From positions 10,488,903 through 10,552,902 of the forward strand of contig KL647288.1 in NCBI GenBank assembly GCA_000727475.1: a stretch of DNA of 64,000 nt, read 5' to 3'. Below the pieces are notes generated by a model. It did no database searches. It was not told the DNA's origin and saw nothing but the letters and a program-made list of their open reading frames with translations. Below, one piece after another: positions 1 through 12,700 of the stretch (position 1 is its first letter; each line of letters begins with the position of its first letter). The DNA comes from Sarcocystis neurona. Its lineage: Eukaryota > Apicomplexa > Conoidasida > Eucoccidiorida > Sarcocystidae. The position numbers and the translations under genes are program-made.

Positions 1-293
1 GTTGGGCATCGCACGAAGGAAATCCGCTGCGATACGACTTTTTCGGAGTTGTTTCAGGAGCGGATGCGAAAAAAAAACGAAAGTCGCGAAAAAACAAAAT
101 AGGGCGAGGAATTTAATCCGCCTCTCCTGCGGGTATTGCACCGCACCCTGAAGACTGCTGCAGCGAGTGTCAAGTCGTTGAGCCAGTCGCACGTGGTGCC
201 GCAGAAATAAGCGGATGGCGGCGCGCCTTCCGTTGTCTGGTAAAATCCTACCGCGATCAGACAGCACGATAATATGACGAATTCCGCCCCTTT

Positions 294-3200
294 CTACAGA
301 GAACGGAGAAAGCCACGCGATTTCGTGAGAAATGACAGGACCAGGTCCCTGTCTAAACACGTTTTGGCCTCTTCGGTGGTGTACTCCAGTAGTAGAGGGA
401 GTGCCACGCTAGCGTATGTGTTGCGAGCTGGCTGTACTTCGTTGTGGGGAGGCGAAACCATCACGAAGGAATGCAGGTAGCAGGTAGCAACGGCAGGGGC
501 GAAAATAAAAGCAAGAAGGAAAAACGAAGGGAAGACACCGAATTTTCCGACGGAACACTTGTGGGGTGCCGCCAAGAGCAACCAAGCCACGCAGGGGGCC
601 CAGCGACGACTACGACGACGACGACGACGACCCGACGACACCAGCACCGGCAACCACTGGACGGCACCAGCAGCAGAATCAATAGCAGCAGCAGGACGGG
701 CAGCACCGTCAATCGTGACGATACTGCATCGGGACCCATGTGAGCTAACTAAATATGATCCGGTTGAAAATTCACGGCGCACCCATATGCTGTAATACGC
801 GAAGAGGAGAACCACACTGGACGCGGACAGGGGAAATCCACTGCGTCCGAGAGTCGACTTGTGCTACGGTACGCCGAAGCACAAGGACATACGGAGAGGA
901 CAGCGAAGTTCCGTTTTTCTCTCCTCCCCACTTTTTCAGAAGCACGGTCCTACAGTGTTCAAAGGGGGAGACGATCGTACAGGAAGACCGCCGCGTGGAT
1001 ACACATGTATCTATGTGTACACGTACGTATACGACACCTCAGCACAGCGTACATCCGTAACCGTAGGCAGCCAGAACTGTCTACGCATGTATAACAAACG
1101 AGCACCTAGCATACGCCTGCTTATATTTGCTACGTATATCTATATACAGAGGAAGACGCATGCGCTTTACATCAGAGGCAGAGCTATTTTATACATAGTA
1201 GACGGATGGATTACACGTACGTGTATACACGTGGGAACCGCGTAGGCAGAGACTTTACTTCCAACACACACAACCACAGGAGGCTGCAACAGACATCGAC
1301 GGATGCATACATTTATACATACACATGCGTAGGTACACCGGTACGGCGAAGAATTTAGGCTGACATCACGAACTCTTAGAATAGAGAAACTTGAAATTAC
1401 GAGGTGGGGCAACAAGACAAGGTGGTCTTTGTGTGGCAGTAACAATTGCATATATATATATGTTATAAACCCAAGCAAGAGTGTGGATGTGAGAAAGACA
1501 GCACGTGAATTAAGGGACGCCTTGTACACGTGGGCACCCGCAGATTCTTGCAAATGTTGTCGATAACGTGCTACACGCCGTACTAAAAGCACGGTTCTTC
1601 TATGACAGCGACCACCTGTTACAGTTGTTCTATTTAGTCTGAACACCATTTCCGCCCCTAACAGAAGTGGTGGTCAGGTGAATGTTTTGAAGAGGTTGAA
1701 TATCGTCGTTGTACAATTGTTTCTCTAGACGGAACACTTCGCAGCATTTTCCTTATGAGCGTGTCCCGCCGGTAGTATCTCTTTTTCTGAGTTCAACCAC
1801 CAGAAACATTCCTAGGTTTCTCTGTTGTGCGCAGAGTATAATACATTAGTACGTGTAAGGGGCGTGGGCAGCATCCTGTCTACAGGAACGGAAAGTATCA
1901 TGCTTTTCATAGTAAAAAAGGGCTGAATCCACGCGCAAATGCAAGTGAGTTCAGAATTTGTTGGTACACGTGCAGTAGCTGATGGCCTGTGCACTTGCTT
2001 GTAGACACTCGAATCCAAAGACTTTAGCAACGCACTGGGAAACAGATACGAAATCTTCCTGTCGCCTCTGCGGAAAAAACAACACGCGTTGGCCTCGATG
2101 TTGCACAGAAGGAGCGCTTCGGACTGGGTACACGAGCCTGCTGCGTGAACATATTGGTAGCCGTGTGCAGGTGCATCTCCACAATACTTGAGTGCCCATA
2201 CCTGCGTAGTACACGTGTTGCTACACGTGAGGTACCATTAGAGAGCTCCTGCGATAATGTTACGTTGTTTGAGCAAACACTAAAATTTGTGCCAGCGGAC
2301 GTCACTTTTCCAGGATACTTACTACCGCAGTTCCTGCTGTCGGTGAGACCAGAAACTCGATATTTCCGTGTATGACGAACCCGCGCTTCCGGTAGCGTCA
2401 TCAGACGCGTGGACACTCTAAGCATGAGCATATGAGTAATATTTCATGCAGTACGAAATGGAGGTGTCTTGGAGATAAAGGATATCTCGAGTCGTGGGGT
2501 GGCGACTCAGGTTGACACTAGCAGGATAGTTGACTTTTGCCTGCGGAAGACAGGTGTAACACAAGGGAGATGTGCTACACACTTCATCACTGTCCACAAC
2601 TCCCCTACCGTGTACTGCAATCGGGCTAGCCGCATTCTCGGCTGGTCTGCTGTCAACGTCTTCAGCAGACAGTCCCTGTTTAAGACATGTGCGTTGTACC
2701 TCCAATCTACAGCACTGGCGCAGCTACGTAAATAACAGCACAAGAATACGGGGCCCACGAAAGGAAAACAACTTCTCATTACTTCTGGGTATAGAAGTAA
2801 ATTACGTGTGTGGGACTGCAAGAGAAAAATGCATGAACACCACCTTGCAAGGAAGGAATTCTGTGCTTGCAGTACCTTTTTTCTAAAACAGAGGTGCCGA
2901 CTGTAGCCCACAGCTTCTCCTGCGATATTCTTCCTTCGAACGCTTTTAAAAGTTCTCCTCGGGCTGCGAACCAAGCGGAACAAACAACAGCGCGCAATTA
3001 CGTGGTCAAAAAACGTCAGTAGCAGATCTGATCTGAGCAATACGCAAGCCACGTACGTCTGCTAACAGAGTGCTGGGCCCAAGGCACTTAGTCACCACTC
3101 GATAGGCAACACATACACGATTCCAAATAAAGGCCTAGCGCCGTCGCACAGAAATCTGTAGTCACGGTGGTGTAGATTGAAGGCGAGGCACGTCTGCGTA

Positions 3201-3868
3201 CTGTCGTCTCAGAAATAAAGTCGAAAAATTCACCTTTTCTTTATCATTGAGTCCAGCCTAGCGATTTTAACCTGCTTTCACCAAGGTTTTACGGGACAGC
3301 GCACCGAGTCTAACACTTCAACGCAGCCGATTCAACAAAGGACAATTTCGGGAGCAATTTGTTCTTCTGGGTCGTGTAAGCACTTTGTGATTATATCTGA
3401 TCTTCTTGCGATATGTCGTTCCCCTTCGCTCCTGATTTCCACACAGTTCCCTTCCCGCTGTAGTGCTCCTCCGTACAAATACCACACACAATCACAAACT
3501 GGCCTCTTGCGCACAAAATGCGCAGGACTAAAGCCAACGCATCAACGTGCTCGCGATTCTAGTAGAACGTAGGTCTACTCCGGTACTCCTGTGCTACGCA
3601 GCTTCCGCTACTGTATACCACTGCAATCCTGCAACATTAAAGCCTTACTAAAGCCATTTAAACATCATTTAAACATCAGTACAGGATAGAACAGAAAACG
3701 TCGTTTCCAGATTTACATCCACTACAGTAGGGCAGCGACTGCAGCTACCGTTTACTGCCAAAGACTGCGCTAGTGTCCAGGGCAGTTGCTGCGCCGTATA
3801 ATGAAAGGTACGGGATAAACTTCGGCCTGTTCGACGCATCGACAAGTCTCAAAAACTGCAACGCCCAC
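294..3868 (-). CDS. Unidentified multi-exon gene, 3' part (tentative exon cluster)
   Basis: I do not recognise this gene. Four minus-strand segments look like exons. Segment 3868-3749 has a good acceptor (TTCAGCCCAG) and a GTAGCT donor and reads WALQFLRLVDASNRPKFIPY and onward. Segment 2706-2609 follows a GTGCTGTAG acceptor, reads WRYNAHVLNRDCLLKTLTAD and onward, and ends in phase 0. Segment 2067-1995 follows a T-rich acceptor (TTTTTTCCGCAG), enters in phase 0 and reads RRQEDFVSVSQCVAKVFGFE. A possible last exon, 436-294, ends LVLSFLTKSRGFLRSL and a stop. The 2706-2609 to 2067-1995 junction is phase-matched; at least one exon between 3749 and 2706, and one between 1995 and 436, is still missing. 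A further open segment at 5230-4931 could lie upstream. Introns hold alternating GT/AC/AT sequence. That an exonic gene exists is moderately likely; its exact structure is not. Confidence 0.35.
600..700. repeat. ACG/CAG triplet microsatellite
   Basis: An imperfect run of CGA/ACG triplets around 607-640 is followed by CAG/AGC triplets to about 695. It produces Thr-, Arg- or Gln/Ser-rich readings in several frames, so the long frames that cross it on both strands are weak evidence for coding. Confidence 0.6.
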
Positions 3869-5726
3869 CTGGGCTGAATACGAAAGAGAGGAAGGGGCAA
3901 CACTGCAGGTTTCACAGCAGAACAGGCAAACACTCTAGTTTGAGCTGATGCGTTGATATGTCTGACGAGCCGCGTCCCAGTTAGGCAAAATGTAAAAGAT
4001 ACCGTACGGAAGGGGAGTCTACAGTATGGCTGTTTATGCTTTGTGCAGACGACGTGCACAGCTCTCTCTCTACTCGAGGATTATAGCCCTTGGGGGTCCG
4101 GTTCGTGACCTGCCGCCACACTCTCACGCAGGTGACGTTTTCGCCGTCACACGGGCCGCTCCCATCTCGGCTTATTGCTAGGTTTGCGACAGTTGTGAAC
4201 AAATGATGTTTCCGCGGGCAATCGCGCCGCGGACGTGATACATTACGAGTCAAGCGGTGGGGCAGCTGCTTTCATTTACGTTCTTACTATATTTGAGGCC
4301 GTGCACGAACCACCTAGTTACACGCCAATTTGTCACGCAGACCCGACTGCCTTGGCCTCTGACTCTCCTATGTGTCCACGTGATGGATCTCGGGGCGATG
4401 AGGATTCCACATCTGGACTCAGTACCTGCCGCTTCCCACTGCACGCCTGTTGTGGCAACCACACCGCCACGCTGTGGAGCAGGGAAAGACGGAAGGTGGC
4501 TCTCAGGCGCCTTCAAGGTTGACACCTTTGACACCTCCGCCTCTAAAAATATGAATCGTTTTGAAAAGTCCTCGCGAAACGAGTCATCTGGTTCGGAATC
4601 ACTCGCGAGGATCCACAATTTGACATTGAGAGGATGAGCTCCACTCTGGTTGGTGTTGCCTTAATCCACGTGCGAGCAGAATTGGGGCGTAACACCTACA
4701 ACACTTTTCTGACTGCTGCGTGACACCGGCTGGTATCGTGCTTGCCAAAGTCGGTGACGCAACCTCCTCTTGTACAGCGTATACTTATGAGTTTCAAACG
4801 ACCCTTTGCTAGCAGGGTTCAAATCTGATGCAGACGGAATACATCTATGGCCGTGCCTTGCACCGCTGGACACGACGCCACAATCCCTGTGGCGTGCTCA
4901 CCGGGTCAAACGCAGGAGGCGTATTCCCGACTAATACTTGCAGGAGGGGTCGAAGTTGCTGGGCCACAAGCAAGCAATAATGCTATGTGGGCCCAAGGAT
5001 ACGCTGAGCCCCGTCAATGGAATGCAGCAGAGGCCGTCCCCGTGACCGCTGCACATCAGCACGCGATCGAACTTCCATACGGTATTTAGCGGTCTGGTCC
5101 CCTCGTCCACAAATACAGCCTGCGGGCCAATCGTCACTCGACCTTCACACGCAGGTCCCCCGCAGATGCTGTGGATGCAGAAGCCGAGCTTTTTCCTTAA
5201 AAGTTCAAATTCAAAATGTCCGGGCAACATGTGTGAGGGCTGGAGACTCAGGTGGCTCCTTAAGGTGCCACAATCTCTTCAAGGAACAGTTACCTATCGC
5301 AGCCAAATCGTACACCTGCGGCGCACTACCCCGACACATACTAACAATCTACTTTATTTTCAAGCTCGGCTAGCTGTGCCGCGGAATTCTGCGAACTGTG
5401 CTACCTCAAGATGCCATCTGAGTCTCCAGCCTCGGAGGGGTTTGTTGAGCTCGCTAACCTCAGCAGGCGCTACGCATCTCGCGAATGACCCCGGGTGGGA
5501 ACGACGCCGGTTGGGAACGACGTATGAAACTATCGCTCCTGATGCTTCCTGCGCGTGCTGCTTGACGTGCGCACGCGTTGTGAATTTATCAGGGTCGATG
5601 TGTAATCCCGACTTATTACCTCTGTACTGCTATAGAGAATGACTTCCTCGCACAGAGAACCAAGCAAGACGTAACAAAGCTCCATATAGACAAGTGTACA
5701 CCTAATATACATGTCTCTGTGAATAG

Positions 5727-8094
5727 GAGGGCGTGTGCGGTCGAATACCCGATGCGGTTTCACTCGCAAAGGTCGAGTGGCCAACAGGTAAGGGGAGTTC
5801 CGCAGCTGAAGACCCATACCCCAGTACCGCGCATGGAGGTGAATCAGCCCTCCGCTGCACTCAAAAGGCAACTGAACCACCACTTAACACGTTACGTCAA
5901 CCTCACGTAAAGCATGATAAGCGGGCAGCAGCATTGCTGCATGGGTAGGATCGCGGACCACGCGTTGGAAGCTGTGAGAGTCGAAGGTAGCACGCGTCCC
6001 TATGTGCGAGGAAACAAGAGTTCTTCAATCCGCTCGTCCGGGGGAATGGTAGAATTCGCGTTCTACGAATACTCGTTTGAGTAGCGGACCGCATCTCAGC
6101 GGTCAAGGATGCTCAAAACACGGTATGCTCGCACGTTCGAAGCTCCTAATTCGTGCATAGGCGGGCCAAAGTAAGCCAGCCTGAGCCTTGTTCCTCTACG
6201 GAATACTGAAAGAATGAGGCGCTTCGCTCGAAGTGTTTTAGTATCCGTCATTCGCCCGCCTGATTCAAGGCCGTACCCGTTCCAGTTTTCATTCAATTAC
6301 AGGTGCGTACATGCGTTCGCTAAACGTACGGGTATTATTTCTGTGTTTTGCAGTCTCCGAACTGCGCATCGCAGTACGGACGTGAGCAATGAGAAGTCAT
6401 CCGCACACGGTTGTCGCTGCCTCTGCAGCGCTTTGCACCGTGGCCTTACTTGGAGAATGCGTGGTCGGAATGCCAGGTAAGGTCACAAGGCGTCAAAAAG
6501 GTGTCATACACTGCTCAGACAACATGCGCACCCTGCCGTGTGAGATCGAAACAAGTATGTACCCCGAGACGTCAGAAGGGTCCCTCTTGAATAAAAGAAA
6601 AATACAAGGTGCGAAACGCAACTGGGAGAGGCCAGAAACTACTGCAAACGCAGGAGGAGTTTCCTACGACGGCCACACGCATACAGCTCAACAGTTGAGG
6701 AACAGTTACTGAGCGCGCAAATTTGCGGGCTCGTCTGCCTTTCCTAAATGTAGCACCACATGTGTGTTTACGCCCATACAAATCTGTATTGGATCTGATC
6801 GACACATGTGTACGTATGTGTACGTGTGTTCTCAGGTAGACAGACTACGGTAGTGAGTGTATGAATTTGCACTTCCACACTCACGGGCCTGTACGGTTGA
6901 GGCGACGCGGCTGCTGAACTTTGTTACATTCCTGCTGCACACAATCTACGCCAACATGTTGCAGTCACCCAGAGAGTTAACTCCTGTATCTCAACTGCAG
7001 AAGCTGGACGTCTAAAACGTCTACCGTTGTCATGTATTGTTGAGGCTTTCTGTATCCAGCGAAACTTAAATCCGCTGGGCATGTTGTTTTCTTCACAGCG
7101 GAAGTGCCGTCTATACGATTTTCTCGTCGCCTACAAGTGGGCACACCGTACGTGTACTCAAGTCCAGCCCCTGTCTTCCCTGCAGCGGCTCCCATCCCGC
7201 CAGCTCCTATTGTTCTACGCCCAGTAGTGGCTCCCCTAATTCAGGGGACACTATGGCGTATGCACAACGGACTTGCCGCTGCGTCGAACTCGTTACTAGG
7301 CACGGGTAAGCCCGTTTCGTGTTTGAAACGCACCGCAGCATACCTGAGTTTCGCCCCCCGTGAACTAGAGGATATAGAGCAGAGTGCCGCGCAGGAAGCA
7401 GGTAAATGATTTTAGGAGCAGTGACTCATGGCTCAGCCGTCCTCGCTTCACATCCGGACAATGGAAGAACGACGCCTCCGCAGCCATACTCCGTGAATGG
7501 CCACAACCTGTGCACCGCAATTAGAGATGCTCTGAGTACAAACTGCAAACAGCAAGCTGCATTAGCTCCACAGGCTGTATGCGGGTTCTACTCCATGGAT
7601 GAGTTTTCTACCTTGTATGGATTTAGTGCACACAGCAGCATGCTGCGCAGCAGTTATGGTTTTTGACGTTGGAATTCCATGCCCTATAGATAGTATCTTC
7701 CACCTCGCTTCTGCGGATTTTCACAGGCATTCCCTACGCGGGGCCCCTAGACACTGGTGTCCAGGTGGCGTTCGCGCCGGGCTCCCTCCCTTCCCTTTCA
7801 TCTGCCGACGCTTTTCAAGGACCCTATCGTGACAATCGGAATTTTTTTTACGAGGGTAATCCTAATGCTGCAGGAGGCATCAACATTACGCCCGGCCGCG
7901 ACCACTTCAACTACGAAGAATCACTGGGGCATGCTACTGGAGACTTTCTCTACGACCCTTACCAACCCAGGGCTCTCCCTTTACCACCACCGCATAACCC
8001 GGACTACCCGCTTAACGAACAGCTACTACGGCAAGCGCAGCAAAGATTGCAATCTTCTAATGGTGGACAACAGCAGAACCCTTCCACTTTCTGA
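5727..8094 (+). CDS. Pro/Tyr-rich protein, 3' exons (first exon uncertain)
   Basis: Two exons are well supported. Exon 7099-7305 follows TTTTCTTCACAG and ends at CACGG|GTAAGC; it reads EVPSIRFSRRLQVGTPYVY and then a Pro/Ala-rich stretch. The last exon, 7727-8094, follows a T-rich acceptor (GATTTTCACAG), joins in phase (a split Gly codon) and ends QQQNPSTF and a stop, after a Tyr/Pro-rich segment (GDFLYDPYQPRALPLPPPHN). Upstream, exon 5727-5787 (EGVCGRIPDAVSLAKVEWPT) has a strong CAACAG|GTAAGG donor and the right phase. An alternative first exon, 4847-5081 (starting MAVPCTAGHDATIP), also has the right phase but a weaker GTATTT donor. With 4847-5081 as exon 1 the protein would be 269 aa. The composition resembles cytoskeletal or inner-membrane-complex proteins of apicomplexans, but I see no domain that proves this, so no function is assigned. 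Confidence 0.55.
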
Positions 8095-9760
8095 ACACTC
8101 TTATCTTTGCAGTTGTGGCCACTTCTGGACACGTTGCGCCTTTACACTACGAATGCAAGAATGGAAGGACGCCGCCACACAATGGTAGAGCTGTAGCAAG
8201 TACAAGAGAGTTTCCCTGTGACAGAACTCAAAGCTACGATGAACTCTTTGCAATGGTGATGCGCGGGAAGCACTCCGCGCGACTCACAGTTTTTGGAAAA
8301 GAATTACACTTTGTGCTGACAATGTCTACAATTTTGTGTAGAGTCTACGTGTCATCTATTCCATACGCTGCCGCTGACTGAACTGACACAAAACTATGCG
8401 AAGATTTATGTTAGAAACCCACCTAAGCTGCCCTTAAACCGTTACGTGGTCTGTATTCTCCAGAACGTCGCAGCGCGCAAGCTCCCATCAATCTCCTCCG
8501 ATCGGGATACTGCGCAATATTTCACCTTTGCGAATGGCAGGGATTTTCAAATTTTTGACACAAAGGAAAATAAGATGTTGCCCCGTATAACCTGGAAGAA
8601 TACGCTGCCTGAACGACTTGCTGTTTAGGATGCTAATCTAACCGTCGCACCAGTACACCGTGAACCACGACGACGAGATGTGGAGATGCGACTCCAACAG
8701 AGAGACAACCAAATGTTTACAACATCGAGTCAACGGATAAAACATCCGCCACATTTCACAGGCACGTGGGGTGTGTCGAAGCTTCTCAATCTCATCGACC
8801 ACCATGGCCTGGTGGTGAAGCCGCTTCCTTTAAAGACTACAAGCCCTTTTTGTAACAGCGTTTTATAACTGGGGCTTTGTACTCTCGTGAAGTCGTTTTG
8901 ACGCTAATATCTCCAGCCCGACGGGGTTTACTCCTGCAACGTAACACAGCAAATTGAATCACAACGCGCCACTCCCATACTTTAGATGTTTGAGCAGTAG
9001 CAGACAGGGAGCTGACCAGGTGGCGACTTACAGTAAAACACTAACACTATTGTTCTGCGTGTGCAGGCACAGGAGCTAAGAACTCTGTGAGCAACAGTGG
9101 AGCTCGTACCGCGACGTGATAATGTCGGTTGAGTGACGCATTTCACACGCACACTTGAACCAGCTGCATGCTAAAAATGTCCGACACCAAACAGCTAAGA
9201 CTTATGTAGATAAGTGTGAGCTCGATCTCGTCCCTTCGTATCAAAAGTCCTCACCTTTCTCCAGCAGCTTCGCACGAGCTTCGGATAACACATTTGAATC
9301 CAAGCTTCCAATGATCTAATAAATGCAGAACACCATACATTTGTCAAGTGCGCACACGCATAGGGGTTACCTAGTTTATCGTCACCAATGCCTCCTGAGA
9401 CAGGAATATTCGACAATTTATTCAGTATTTCGTACTACATCTCTTTTGTCACGGGGGTACTTTCAGACGCAGTTATGCAGATTTTCGCTGCGTTGTAATG
9501 GGGCTCGTTAAAGAAAAACGCTGCCGCCTCATATAGTTTAGCGGATGCTTCTTCTTGCAAAGGGTGTCGTGCAGATGCCCTTCGAGCACTTCTCTCTCAA
9601 TTTCTCAAGACCGCAATTATACAGTGTACCCTTTCGTCGCTTTTCAAAAACTCCGGCCCAATCTTTGTCTCTCTCAGTCCTTAGTAATATCCTCTTTATC
9701 CGTAGCGCATACCTAAGAAGTCTTCGTACCACGCACATGCGCGTCAAGACGAGCTTATCA
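8095..9760. other. Intergenic region between convergent 3' ends
   Basis: About 1.7 kb separates the stop of the plus-strand Pro/Tyr-rich gene from the stop of the minus-strand Pumilio gene. Frames here are short and none shows splice sites with coding-like content. It probably holds the two 3' UTRs and polyadenylation signals. Confidence 0.5.
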
Positions 9761-12700
9761 TCAGTGTAGTCTTACATCATCTTCCAGATCTTTAAATGCC
9801 AGACGCCGGGCTGCCTCGAGTACGTCGCTCACAACAAAAACACCTCTAGTGGGTAACACATGAACGAGATGTGGTTTTAACAGGCGTTCCCATATACTCT
9901 TAAGGAAAACCTCCCACGCTTGTGTTTTTGATGCTCTAGAGTCTGCGACGGTCAGCTCGTCTCCGGTCGGTAATGACTCTGTCGTCGACGGCTCCATTTG
10001 CTTTGCGAGGCCGCTCAGAAAACGCTGGACCTGACTGAACCCACACAATGCAATACAGTACACTTCTACAGCCTGAGCCTTTCGCACGTTGCCGTCTGGA
10101 CATTCGTGGTGAGAACCTAAATAGCTCACCACCAATAACATATTTTGCTAACGAAGGCAGTACGCAGTCTGAGTTCTCCAGTTGCGCACAGAAAACGAAC
10201 ACCAATGTACGTAAACACTTGTGTCGCCACTCGGATGTACATGAACCGACTCGACGCCCGGCCTTGATTTTGGATGGGAGAAGTGCACTGAAACTTACGG
10301 ATGGTCGAGGTGCGCCAGAGCCGCTGGCACGTCCCCCGCAAAGTACGTCACGAGTGCAGAGAAGACGTCGCTGCCTGATAAAAAGTCGTAGGCGCATCCA
10401 CAAACAGGCGGACAGCTATCTGTTGCCAAAACATCTGCCCACGTACCAGGACGACAATATACACTGTGCAGTTTTTTGTCCTTTCTTTGCCTCCTGCAGA
10501 CAAATGTCTCTCCCAGCCTGCGGCATCAAAGTCCACGGAAGCCACCGTCTTCAGATACCTCAATAGTGAACACATGCGGACGTAATATAATACGTTTTGT
10601 ATGAGAATACAGCTCCGCTTATTCTCGGCTTACTCGTTGAGTGATAGAAGAATTTTGTCAAAATTCTCGATGCTTTTGGGTCTGCAAACCAGTTGCTAAG
10701 CGTAAACTCAGGCTTCTGTGGAGCTCGGAGGTGCTGTTGCCTAGGCCGTTTTGGTCCGTCGAAGTTCTCATCATCGTTCCCTTCCCACTCTGAGTCAGCA
10801 ACTGCGGTAGCGGTACCCGACCCATCTTCAGGACCTTTTGTCATACTCATAAATGCCGCTTCCAGAGCTTCCAATACGGGCTGTCGCAGCTCACTCATCC
10901 GAGTTTCCATGGGCTTTAAACTGACGAGGAACACGATGATAAAATGGAATCAGGTGTAAGTACAATCCGCCAAAAGTGACTGTGCCACTTCAGATTTACA
11001 AGTCACCCGACAACAACAGTCAGGCGCAAGTACAGTCCGCCAAAAGTGACTGTGCCACTTCAAATTTCAAAGTCACTCAAAAAGTGCACCAGGACAAGAG
11101 AACCTTGCAGGACGTTCACGGGGGCAACAGAACATTCGTGATGACTGGTAGCCTAGTTCCAACACGGTGTGCTCAAGCTACCTAACACATACAGCACAAC
11201 AGTGGTGCCTACACCATCCGCTTACGGTTGCCGTTGATAAAGGTAGCATTTTGCAGTCGGGTTCTGCTGGTTGTGCACACTACTCGAGTGTGCGCTGGTA
11301 TCTCGTCGCGCCATCTAAAGTGTATACGCGTACAATGATATAAGTGGGCAAATATGTACAGGAACATTGCTCGCGTGTGCACACGGGCACACTCACAGAA
11401 AACCCTACAACCATACGCAGTCTACGTGGTCCACAACGCCGGGAATGGAAAGTGCTGCCAAGCTTCCTCACCTTGTAGGAGACGGTAGTTTCAGCAGCCG
11501 CCTATAGTCAGGCGGCAAATACCGGGAAATTTCTGCAGAATCCTCCAGGAGCTGAAGGAGTATAAGCTGGCCGTAAGCGTCGACGATAAGTCCTCTGACG
11601 TCACCTAGTAACGGCTGCCAGGCGCGCGGACGCAGCCACGGGCAACAGCAAATCAATATCGAGGCGCATGCCGGTATACGCACTATACACACCGCTGCGG
11701 ACAGATATTGTAAGACATAGCTGCAGCTTCTCACTGGCACAGGTCCGTATTGTCCGATGTCCAAGCATGCGGCCACTCTCCTCGTTTGCACACTATCCGA
11801 AACGCGTCAGCGTGTGTGTTTCTCCTGTGAATGCCAGACTAACGTACAAGTGTGTCTGTCAAATATCCGTGTACCTGCAAAACACCGTCTCTGAGGAGCC
11901 GGGTGTCGTCGACAGTGCAGAGGAGACGCAGAACAAAAACGCAGTCTACGGCATTTTTGGCCATTGAGACAACATGCTTTTTCAACTCCTTTATCAACGT
12001 TTTTCGTTGTTTGGCCGTCGCAAAGCCCGAAAGAGTCGTCATTGCCTGCGCAGTCGCACCACCCCTCGCTTGCCACACATCACGGTAGGAGACGTCAACG
12101 CAAGACGAAAGTGCCCCACGCTGCCCGGCTCATTATAAATGTACTTCTACAGGAAGACCTGAGTAGGCAAAAACATTTCCTTTACCTAGGAATTCTGTGT
12201 CTGGACCTACACACCGCTAACAAGCACAGAAGTTCTCCGTGCTCGGGGGTCACAGAGAGCTGGTGGTTGCGGCTACTGCTACGATTGCTGCTGCTGCAAC
12301 TGTGTACGTCCAGACGCACACTTGCGCACAGCGGCTGGCCCTGTCGAATTTGTGTGGCTGCAAACAGTTAAGGGTCTCCTGCTCCGCATTTCAGCATGTA
12401 TCCGAACTCCTGCGCAACATGGTCTCAGCCCCTCCTACAGCGTATATGAACCAGAAGGACTTTTGATCGGCAAAACAGGTTAGTGCTTGTTCCGGCATGC
12501 CTCTCACCACGCAGACCCCTGTGGCAGGAGGCTGCCTGCGGGTGGATAAGTAGCTTATGCAGATTTTCTAAAAGTAGTTGGACCTGTGTTCTTCCTCCTC
12601 ATTTGCGCCACCATGCAGCTCTTCATACCCTTCACAACCACATCAACATGCTTATCATCATCCGACGCGTCAAAAAAGTGTCAAAGAAGTACAGTGAATC

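Noticed and set aside
294..815. 173-codon minus-strand frame at the left edge taken as one protein
   Set aside because: Most of it crosses a triplet microsatellite; only the last 45 or so codons look like an exon, so the whole frame was not called.
4760..4840. GGTTCAAATCT as a possible tRNA B-box
   Set aside because: No A-box or acceptor stem is found upstream at tRNA distance.
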